From: Chitinivibrionales bacterium
Lineage (GTDB): Bacteria > Fibrobacterota > Chitinivibrionia > Chitinivibrionales > JANQEN01
Length of the DNA stretch: 8,499 bases
Assembly: GCA_030593665.1 (NCBI GenBank)
Contig: JAUVGS010000063.1
Location: 1-8,499 of the forward strand
Direction of reading: 5' to 3'
Shown here: positions 1-5,176 of the stretch, in pieces
How the letters are laid out: the number at the start of each line of letters is the position of its first letter
How positions within the stretch are numbered: the first letter of the stretch is position 1
Notes under the pieces: model-generated
What the model saw: only the letters and a program-made list of their open reading frames with translations
What the model was told of the DNA's origin: nothing
Database searches by the model: none
Made by a program: the position numbers and the translations under genes

Positions 1-1006
1 ACTCAATCGGTATTTCGTCACCCGGTTCCACCTGGTCATACATTGCACGGGCAAGAAGCTTGTCTTCAACAATCGGAATATCATTCTCACGAGCAAGATT
101 TTTCATTCGTTCCGCAATGATATGTCTCCCTTTAGCAACAACTAAAGGTGCTTCCATTTCAGCAACTTCATACCGTATGGCTATCGCCAGGGTTGTCGGG
201 TTGGTTACCACAACAGTTGCTTTCGGTACCTCTTCCATCATACGCCGCCGTGCCATTTCACGCTGTAATGAACGAATCCTTGATTTTACCAGCGGATCAC
301 CTTCCAACTGTTTTCGTTCCTCTTTTACCTCCTGCCGAGTCATTTTCAATTTCTTTTCATGCTCAAAACGTTGATAAAAATAATCGAAGAGTGCAAGCAG
401 TATCAGAACGAGTGCGACACGGAAAACGATTTTAAAGCCGGTCATTAGAATAAAGACCCACACTGCCCCGACAGAGGTCTGACCAAGAGACAATAAATTG
501 AGAAACTCACCTCGAATAGTTATATAGGCAACAACAGCGATAATAAGCATTTTAAAAATGCTTTTAACAGCCTCCACAAGTGATCGTATTGAAACCATTC
601 GTTTAAAACCTGCAATCGGGTCAATTTTATCATATTTCGGAATTAAAGGTTTGGTAGTAAGTAAAAATCCTATCTGCAAAATATTCGCAAGAAGGCCAAT
701 AACCATTATAGATAATGCAATTGGAAGTGCTACTTTGAAAAAAATAATCACCGCACTTCTGAAATAGGCTATTATTGATGCCTGGTCCAATTGTGGATTT
801 GAAATCATACCGAATGATTTAGCGATAGTACTGCCGGTCTGATCAAAAATCCACGGTCCCGCGATACGTAAAAGGATAATGCCCGTTAAAAGGACGAGGA
901 CTGAATTTATTTCAGTACTTTTAGCCACGTTACCCTTTTCACGGGCTTCACGACGCCGCTTCGGCGATGGCTGTTCCGTCCTTTCTTCGTTTGAATCTTC
1001 AGGCAA
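1..1006 (-). CDS. flhB: FlhB, flagellar export gate switch protein (C-terminus cut by window edge)
   Basis: FlhB is the inner-membrane component of the flagellar type III export gate that switches substrate specificity from rod/hook to filament proteins. The frame is open for 335 codons from a TTG at 1006-1004 to the window edge, so only the extreme C-terminus is missing. The N-terminus has the family signature: an ERTEQPSPKRRREAREKG stretch followed by VAKSTE. Four hydrophobic segments follow in roughly residues 35-210, then a charged linker (FEHEKKLKMTRQEVKEE) and the cytoplasmic autocleavage domain. The cleavage site reads N269-P-T-T (positions 202-191), where most FlhB proteins have NPTH. 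The TTG start is chosen because an in-frame TAG lies five codons upstream, no ATG is near, and AGAAGGG lies 7 nt before it. It is the last gene of the visible operon and is separated from fliR by a 171-nt repeat-bearing gap. Confidence 0.95.
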   Translation of the reverse strand, partial: MPEDSNEERTEQPSPKRRREAREKGNVAKSTEINSVLVLLTGIILLRIAGPWIFDQTGSTIAKSFGMISNPQLDQASIIAYFRSAVIIFFKVALPIALSIMVIGLLANILQIGFLLTTKPLIPKYDKIDPIAGFKRMVSIRSLVEAVKSIFKMLIIAVVAYITIRGEFLNLLSLGQTSVGAVWVFILMTGFKIVFRVALVLILLALFDYFYQRFEHEKKLKMTRQEVKEERKQLEGDPLVKSRIRSLQREMARRRMMEEVPKATVVVTNPTTLAIAIRYEVAEMEAPLVVAKGRHIIAERMKNLARENDIPIVEDKLLARAMYDQVEPGDEIPIE

Positions 1007-1013
1007 AAGAAAA

Positions 1014-1020
1014 CCCTTCT
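1014..1020 (-). promoter_or_regulatory. Shine-Dalgarno of flhB, supporting a TTG start
   Basis: AGAAGGG on the minus strand lies 7 nt upstream of the TTG at 1006. An in-frame TAG just before it excludes a longer reading, and the FlhB family N-terminal pattern begins directly after the TTG. This fixes a non-ATG start. Confidence 0.75.
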
Positions 1021-1086
1021 ACTTAAATTTTCAATCGGTCTATTTTTACATCCGATACTTAGTTATTCTTTTACTTTAATTATCTC

Positions 1087-1152
1087 TGGAATGTTGGAGT
1101 ATTGGAATAGCGGGTGATTAAAACATTTCTTTTCCAATACTCCATTACCCCA
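1087..1152. repeat. Palindrome made of inverted 8-bp repeat units between fliR and flhB
   Basis: The left arm (1087-1110) is three 8-bp units, TGGAATGT, TGGAGTAT and TGGAATAG. The right arm (1129-1152) is three units in inverse orientation, CTTTTCCA, ATACTCCA and TTACCCCA. The arms match at 19 of 24 positions, with a perfect 13-bp core (1095-1107 against 1132-1144), around an 18-nt centre. It fills most of the 171-nt gap between fliR and flhB. No T-tract follows on the minus strand, so it does not look like an intrinsic terminator for the operon. I infer a dispersed intergenic repeat rather than a gene-specific signal. Confidence 0.8.
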
Positions 1153-1177
1153 TCGCTTCAATGCGTTATCTTTTTAA

Positions 1178-1963
1178 TCATGCCATCAAATACAATAACC
1201 TCCATATATCCTGTATAAGCCTTTCAAACATACTGCGAAAAATCATTGTCATTGCCGGTAAAACAATTGCCAATGTTGTCAGGCCCAATCCGATCTTTAA
1301 CGGGAGTCCAACGAAAAAGATATTGATCTGCGGCACTGTCCGTGCAACAATACCCAGTGATAATGATGTCAGAACAAGCACAGAAAAAACCGGTGCGGCA
1401 AGCCGTATTGCCATTACGAACACATTCGCAACCATCGATACCAGTAGATTTGCGACACTTCCCGTGGGCATATGTGCATTGAATAAAGGAATAACCTCAA
1501 AACTTTTCTGTATCGCAAGTAATAAAAAGTAATGTCCATTTATCAAAAGAAAGATACTACTGAAAATGATAATCAAAAATTGTCCGCTCACGGTACCGGC
1601 TGCATTAGAAAAAGGATCAATCAGGCGTACAAGGGCAAAACCCATTTGGGTATCTATCAGTCTGCCTGCAAATTGGACGGATGCAAATAATAAGGTCGTG
1701 GCAAATCCGATAGTGATGCCGATAAAGAGCTCCTGAACTATCATGACAGCAAACCGTGGCAGGGTAAAAATGAATTCTTCAGGGAATTGTACCGGAACAA
1801 GAGGAAATAATATTATTGCCAGTATAAAAGAGAATCCGGCTTTCAGTTTACGGGGCACATTTTGAGCCCCGAATATCGGAAGCAAAGAGATCATCGCGGT
1901 AATCCGCACAAAAATCAGAAGAAAAACCTGTATCTGTTCTGCCGTTAAATTTTCAGGTATCAT
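1178..1963 (-). CDS. fliR: FliR, flagellar export gate protein
   Basis: FliR is a polytopic membrane protein that, with FliP and FliQ, forms the helical export channel of the flagellar secretion system. The 261-residue product has the usual family length and several long hydrophobic segments. Family landmarks are an N-terminal FLLIFVRITAMISLLPIFG segment, the VPRKLKAGFS loop, the QELFIGITIGF segment, and QFAGRLIDTQMGFALV. The C-terminal part includes FFVGLPLKIGLGL. It starts with ATG, but no convincing Shine-Dalgarno lies in the 15 nt before it (GTTAGCAGACAATAATT). This contrasts with fliQ, fliM and fliY. A 216-nt gap with a MITE-like element separates it from fliQ, so it may have lost close coupling to the upstream gene. 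Downstream is the 8-bp-unit palindrome and then flhB. Confidence 0.96.
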   Translation of the reverse strand: MIPENLTAEQIQVFLLIFVRITAMISLLPIFGAQNVPRKLKAGFSFILAIILFPLVPVQFPEEFIFTLPRFAVMIVQELFIGITIGFATTLLFASVQFAGRLIDTQMGFALVRLIDPFSNAAGTVSGQFLIIIFSSIFLLINGHYFLLLAIQKSFEVIPLFNAHMPTGSVANLLVSMVANVFVMAIRLAAPVFSVLVLTSLSLGIVARTVPQINIFFVGLPLKIGLGLTTLAIVLPAMTMIFRSMFERLIQDIWRLLYLMA

Positions 1964-1991
1964 AATTATTGTCTGCTAACCGTTGACATTT

Positions 1992-2135
1992 ACGCCTCCC
2001 GAAGGGTCATGCGCGTTAAGTTAAGCACTTAATCATTTAAAAATATAATTGTCATGCTGAGCGGAGTCGAAGCATGACATCCATATTACCTTTTTTTAAA
2101 CATTTAACTTAACGCCTATGCCCGAAGGGGGCGTT
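1992..2135. mobile_element. MITE-like element with structured terminal inverted repeats, between fliQ and fliR
   Basis: A perfect 12-bp inverted repeat, GCGTTAAGTTAA (2013-2024) and TTAACTTAACGC (2104-2115), is extended outward on both sides by similar sequence: ACGCC, then CCCGAAGGG, then CATG or CATA. This gives imperfect ends of about 31-33 bp. Each end can also fold alone: CCC-GAA-GGG (1998-2006 and 2121-2129), enclosed on the right by AACGCC/GGCGTT (2111-2116 and 2130-2135) and on the left by ACGC/GCGT (1992-1995 and 2013-2016). There is no coding capacity, and the whole is about 144 bp. CGTTGA occurs at both edges (1981-1986 and 2132-2137) but overlaps the right stem, so it is only a weak target-duplication candidate. 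The class assignment is inferred from structure, as no transposase is present. Confidence 0.6.
2050..2079. repeat. Palindrome TGTCATGCT / AGCATGACA inside the fliQ-fliR element
   Basis: A perfect 9-bp inverted repeat (2050-2058 with 2071-2079) flanks a 12-nt loop, GAGCGGAGTCGA. It sits near the middle of the MITE-like element but shares no sequence with its ends. Its form, a TGTCAT stem with a GAGCGGAGTCGA centre, resembles short dispersed intergenic repeats that I recall from many bacterial genomes. That recollection was not checked here. It could form a stable hairpin in the operon mRNA, but there is no T-tract in the position for a terminator. Confidence 0.75.
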
Positions 2136-2179
2136 GATAGGCACATGTCTAAAATCCGTCTCTATTTAACTGAAACGAA

Positions 2180-2449
2180 TTAATCGATCAATGTTGGTAT
2201 TGAGTTAAATAAATTGACTACAAAATTAACCAATTTTAATATCATCCACGGTAGCATAAAAAAGAGCATGCCGATAATCGCCAGAATTTTGGGTATAAAC
2301 GTCAGGGTCATTTCATGAATCTGGGTGACCGCCTGAAACACTCCGACCGCCAGACCGACGGTCAACCCGGCTATAAGAAGGGGGCCTGCGACAATAATAA
2401 CGATAACTAATGCCTGTCTTCCAATATCAACAACCAGTGCCGGATCCAT
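2180..2449 (-). CDS. fliQ: FliQ, flagellar export gate protein
   Basis: FliQ is the small two-helix subunit of the FliPQR export channel. The 89-residue length is typical. The N-terminal part MDPALVVDIGRQALVIVIIV matches the family, followed by the conserved GLAVGVFQAVTQIHEMTLTFIPK region that joins the two hydrophobic helices (about residues 12-38 and 52-78). The ATG is preceded by AAAGGGAATCGA, a good Shine-Dalgarno at 6 nt spacing. It begins 17 nt after the fliP stop, so the two are closely coupled. Its TAA is followed by the repeat-filled gap before fliR, a break in an order where fliQ and fliR are usually adjacent. Confidence 0.97.
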   Translation of the reverse strand: MDPALVVDIGRQALVIVIIVAGPLLIAGLTVGLAVGVFQAVTQIHEMTLTFIPKILAIIGMLFFMLPWMILKLVNFVVNLFNSIPTLID

Positions 2450-2466
2450 TCGATTCCCTTTATCGA

Positions 2467-3270
2467 TTAATAAAATGATATTACTAACTGCCGAACAATA
2501 AGATTCCAGCCGTCAATAAGTACAAACAGTACAATTTTAAACGGAAGAGAAATCATAATTGGCGGCAGCATCATCATACCCATTGACAAGAGAACACTCG
2601 CGGTAATCATGTCAATAACCAGAAACGGTATATAAAGCACAAATCCTATAATAAACGCTGTTTTAAGTTCACTGGTGATAAATGCCGGTATTAATACATC
2701 AAATGAAACATCCGCAGCAGTATGCGGCAGGGGTTTTCGTGAGATTTTTATAAACAGCGCAACATCTTTTTCATTAACCTGTTTGAGCATAAAATTCCTT
2801 ATCGGCTCTCCCGCCTTTTTCAGCCCGTCACTCCAGTTTATTTCTTCAGCAAGATACGGTTGCAGTGCCGTATCATTTATCTCCGTTAAAACAGGCATCA
2901 TGATAAACAGTGTGAGAAAAAGTGAGAGACCGACCAGTACCTGATCAGGAGGCATGGTCTGCGTACCAAGTGCCCGACGGAGAAATGAAAATACGATTAT
3001 AAGCCTGACAAAAGAGGTGAGCATGACAAGCAACGACGGTGCAATTGCAAGAATAGTAATCAGGAAAAGTATCTGCAAAGCAAGTGCCACATCAGCAGGT
3101 TTCTGGGCATCCGCTACCGAAAATGTCACTTTAGGTATAACCTGAGCATACAGGGGGAAAGCAAAGGTGACAATCCCGGTTACTACGGCCCAGAACTGCA
3201 AAGCAGGTCTTTTAATCGCCTTTCTAAGCATATTAACCAAAGTATTCATTACTATCATTATTCTTTTCAT
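2467..3270 (-). CDS. fliP: FliP, flagellar export gate protein
   Basis: FliP is the main channel subunit of the FliPQR complex in the inner membrane. Family signatures are clear: LFLITILAIAPSLLVMLTSF, RLIIVFSFLRRALGTQ, the following PPDQVLVGLSLFLTLFIM, and C-terminal LIPAFITSELKTAF and DMITASVLLSMGMMMLPP. The product is 267 residues. The N-terminal 43 contain a basic start and a hydrophobic run ending LYA-Q, which looks like the cleavable signal peptide known for FliP. The start is uncertain by a few codons: ATGs occur at residues 1, 5 and 8, with only a weak GGAAA before the first. It lies 9 nt after the fliO stop and 17 nt before fliQ. Confidence 0.97.
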   Translation of the reverse strand: MKRIMIVMNTLVNMLRKAIKRPALQFWAVVTGIVTFAFPLYAQVIPKVTFSVADAQKPADVALALQILFLITILAIAPSLLVMLTSFVRLIIVFSFLRRALGTQTMPPDQVLVGLSLFLTLFIMMPVLTEINDTALQPYLAEEINWSDGLKKAGEPIRNFMLKQVNEKDVALFIKISRKPLPHTAADVSFDVLIPAFITSELKTAFIIGFVLYIPFLVIDMITASVLLSMGMMMLPPIMISLPFKIVLFVLIDGWNLIVRQLVISFY

Positions 3271-3279
3271 TTTCCATAA

Positions 3280-3852
3280 TTATGATGACTTTTTAATCTT
3301 GCCTATGAAATTGTTAAATACATCCCTGATCTGGACTATGGATGTTCCGCCTTTTGTAGTTGCTATAAGCTCTACCGCCTTATCTCCTTCTATTTTTTCA
3401 ATACGTGTCACATCCTGTGATGATTGAGCGAGAACATACACGACATCCATTACACGAACCAGAATAATTGAGCGGTTCTGACCGATCGGAAGAGCCTCAA
3501 GCAAGTCCATTGAACCGCCGCCAATACGGGATGTACCGCTCAGTCCCAGCCTTTTGATAAACCAGATAACCAACACAAGGATAAGGGTGATGAAAACCAG
3601 ATATCCAATAATTCGAAGTGTAACAACCATAACATTATCACCAATCGTATTTCTGCTATCTTTCGTATCACCACCGGGAAAGGCAGCACTCTCCTTCGAC
3701 ACAGAATCAGCAATACCTGTTTTCACCGCTTCATGAACCTTTTTAATGTCAAAATCACCTGTTTTGCTCTTTTGGGCAAAGGTGAATGCAGTAAAAGACA
3801 GGCCGATAATGCATAACATTGACAACGCTCTTAATATTTTCATGCTTTTCAT
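3280..3852 (-). CDS. fliO: FliO, flagellar export gate assembly protein
   Basis: FliO is a bitopic membrane protein that helps assemble the FliP ring. It is weakly conserved, and the call rests on several agreeing traits. It sits directly before fliP. It has 190 residues, with an N-terminal signal-like segment ending FTFAQ, a charged periplasmic stretch, and one membrane helix at about residues 74-95 (LRIIGYLVFITLILVLVIWF). After the helix come IKRLGLSG and GGGSMDLLEALPIGQNRSI, the usual FliO cytoplasmic motif with a hydrophobic LVRVMDVVYVLA strand. Two starts are possible, ATG at 3852 or at 3843. AAGG lies 4 nt before the first and 13 nt before the second, neither ideal. The 247-nt gap upstream is unusual for this operon. 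Confidence 0.9.
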   Translation of the reverse strand: MKSMKILRALSMLCIIGLSFTAFTFAQKSKTGDFDIKKVHEAVKTGIADSVSKESAAFPGGDTKDSRNTIGDNVMVVTLRIIGYLVFITLILVLVIWFIKRLGLSGTSRIGGGSMDLLEALPIGQNRSIILVRVMDVVYVLAQSSQDVTRIEKIEGDKAVELIATTKGGTSIVQIRDVFNNFIGKIKKSS

Positions 3853-3921
3853 TTTACCTTAACTTACTCGTGTAATTGCTTGATTTAAAACAAACAATAA
3901 ACATTTAGACGTATAATAACA

Positions 3922-3943
3922 GGGCGGGCAAAAATACCCGCCC
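3922..3943. repeat. GC-rich hairpin GGGCGGG / CCCGCCC before fliO
   Basis: A perfect 7-bp stem (3922-3928 with 3937-3943) encloses an 8-nt AT-rich loop. On the minus strand a further G-T and A-T pair could shorten the loop to TTTT. The stem is far more GC-rich than its surroundings. What follows on the minus strand is GTTATTATACG, not a T-tract, so a rho-independent terminator is unlikely. It starts directly after the TAG of the small ORF at 3944-3991. It may be a dispersed intergenic repeat or an mRNA-stability or pausing hairpin. Confidence 0.75.
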
Positions 3944-3991
3944 CTATTGATGATCAATCCCTGTTTTTACCATTAACCTTTTTAATATCAT
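3944..3991 (-). CDS. Possible 15-residue leader or remnant ORF with strong Shine-Dalgarno
   Basis: The ORF encodes MILKRLMVKTGIDHQ and then TAG. It is far too short for domain recognition. The reason to list it is its start region: AAGGAGGAG lies 9 nt upstream of the ATG, one of the best ribosome-binding sequences in the window and better than that of fliO. The stop codon abuts the GGGCGGG hairpin. It lies in the 247-nt gap between fliY and fliO. It could be a translated leader peptide, or the displaced original 5' end of fliO, since its first residues (MILKRLM) resemble the FliO start (MKILRALSM). It may also be fortuitous. Expression is unproven. Confidence 0.3.
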   Translation of the reverse strand: MILKRLMVKTGIDHQ

Positions 3992-4001
3992 TTTTTAATT
4001 C

Positions 4002-4027
4002 TCCTCCTTCAATAAAGCTTTGGAGGA
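4002..4027 (-). promoter_or_regulatory. Potential hairpin hiding the small ORF's Shine-Dalgarno
   Basis: On the minus strand TCCTCC (4027-4022) is followed 14 nt later by its complement GGAGGA (4007-4002), which is the core of the ribosome-binding sequence before the ATG at 3991. Pairing would mask that site. The 6-bp stem is short and only suggestive. Confidence 0.3.
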
Positions 4028-4099
4028 CACGAGATTTTGGATTTTAGACTTCAATCCTGAACCTCAACCATAAACCCGTGAACGCTTACCCTTGCTCTA

Positions 4100-5176
4100 T
4101 CAACGTAAACTTTTTATCCGCTCCTCAGGTGAAACCAGTGAAACGATACGAATACCGAAGCTCTCATCCACAACAACGACTTCACCTTTCGCTACGACCT
4201 TGTTATTAACCATGAGATCAACCGGTTCTCCCGCCATACGATCAAGTTCAATAATTGATCCTGGTGCGAGTTCAAGAATTCTCTTTATTGACAAGTCTGT
4301 CTTTCCAAGTTCGATACTCACATCCATCTCAACATCGAGTATCATTTGAACATTTTCTTTAGGCGCCTGTATACTGGTATCAGCGATTGAAGTTTCATGA
4401 AATCCACCTTCATCACCATCAACAAGGTCTGTTGACAACTGGGTGAGATCGTCTACTTCGGAGGCTGAGAGGCCTATTCCATTGTCCATCCCTCCCGAGT
4501 CCATACGCACATCGGATTTGAATGCATTCATCAGTTGCATACTCGGTTCCTGTGAGACAATAATAGCCATTTTGGATTCACCGATATCAGCAATATTAAT
4601 GGATTCAATCACCATATCGGCATTTTCAAATGGAACAGATGGTTCTGAGAAGTCAAACTCAGACACCTCAATTGTACCGGCAGAAACCGAACCACCGCAA
4701 TGTCCGCCAAGCGCAGTTGTAAATGCTCCCATAATCTGATTAAACAATTCACCGATTGCATCCTTGTGATCTTCTGTGTATTCTGCGCTGCCATCACCCA
4801 TCATCATGAGATCGGAAAGTATTGCTACCTCTTTGGTACCAATAATAATCGTACAATTACCGGTAACCTGCCCGGTAAAAGGAAGCGTTATAGATAAAAC
4901 CGGAGCTGTCACAGCACCCTCAATGGCTTCCCTGGTAATTGCTTCACACTGCGATATAGAGAATTTTATCGAACGATTAAGTACTGTAGTAATAACAGTA
5001 CCTGCCTGTTCATTAAAAAGTTCAAATGCCGCATTTAGTGCATTATAATCCAGACCGGTATCACCTGCATCACTAGAATCAGCAGTTTCGTCGCCAACAT
5101 CCGAAACACCAAACGCATCTGATCCATCATCCGACAACAAATTATCTATTTGATCTTGAGAAAGGAAATCACTCAT
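4100..5176 (-). CDS. fliY: FliY-type FliN, flagellar motor switch protein with CheC-like phosphatase core
   Basis: This is a switch-ring protein at the cytoplasmic base of the motor. The product is 358 residues, against roughly 100-140 for a simple FliN. Residues 1-16 (MSDFLSQDQIDNLLSD) resemble the CheY-P-binding N-terminus of FliM. After an acidic linker comes a CheC/FliY-type core with two active-site-like ExxN motifs, E52-LF-N55 and E143-LF-N146. After another acidic linker, the C-terminal 85 residues are a FliN/SpoA domain (VEMDVSIELGKTDLSIKRIL, LAPGSIIELD, then VNNKVVAKGEVVVVDE and FGIRI). The start is the ATG at 5176, not the in-frame TTG at 5203: AAGGAGGTG lies 10 nt upstream, and residues from this Met match FliM. 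It overlaps the fliM 3' end by 8 nt. Phosphatase activity is inferred from the motifs. Confidence 0.93.
   Translation of the reverse strand: MSDFLSQDQIDNLLSDDGSDAFGVSDVGDETADSSDAGDTGLDYNALNAAFELFNEQAGTVITTVLNRSIKFSISQCEAITREAIEGAVTAPVLSITLPFTGQVTGNCTIIIGTKEVAILSDLMMMGDGSAEYTEDHKDAIGELFNQIMGAFTTALGGHCGGSVSAGTIEVSEFDFSEPSVPFENADMVIESINIADIGESKMAIIVSQEPSMQLMNAFKSDVRMDSGGMDNGIGLSASEVDDLTQLSTDLVDGDEGGFHETSIADTSIQAPKENVQMILDVEMDVSIELGKTDLSIKRILELAPGSIIELDRMAGEPVDLMVNNKVVAKGEVVVVDESFGIRIVSLVSPEERIKSLR

Noticed and set aside
60..435. Two overlapping plus-strand ORFs of about 100 codons
   Set aside because: Both are antisense to the FlhB cytoplasmic domain, whose conserved frame is clear.
1087..1152. 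CRISPR-like or tandem repeat array
   Set aside because: The units are 8 bp, contiguous and inverted between arms, with no spacers, so it is a palindrome of short units and not a CRISPR.
1161..1532. Plus-strand ORF of 123 codons opposite fliR
   Set aside because: It lies entirely antisense to the 3' part of fliR and the adjacent repeat gap, its translation has no recognisable family features, and fliR is unambiguous.
1981..2137. CGTTGA direct repeats as the target-site duplication of the fliQ-fliR element
   Set aside because: The right copy overlaps the terminal AACGCC/GGCGTT stem and the left copy is several bases outside the left end, so the boundaries do not agree. Kept only as a weak possibility.
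3922..3943. Rho-independent terminator between fliY and fliO
   Set aside because: The stem is strong, but neither strand shows a T-tract directly after it, and the operon continues with functionally linked genes.
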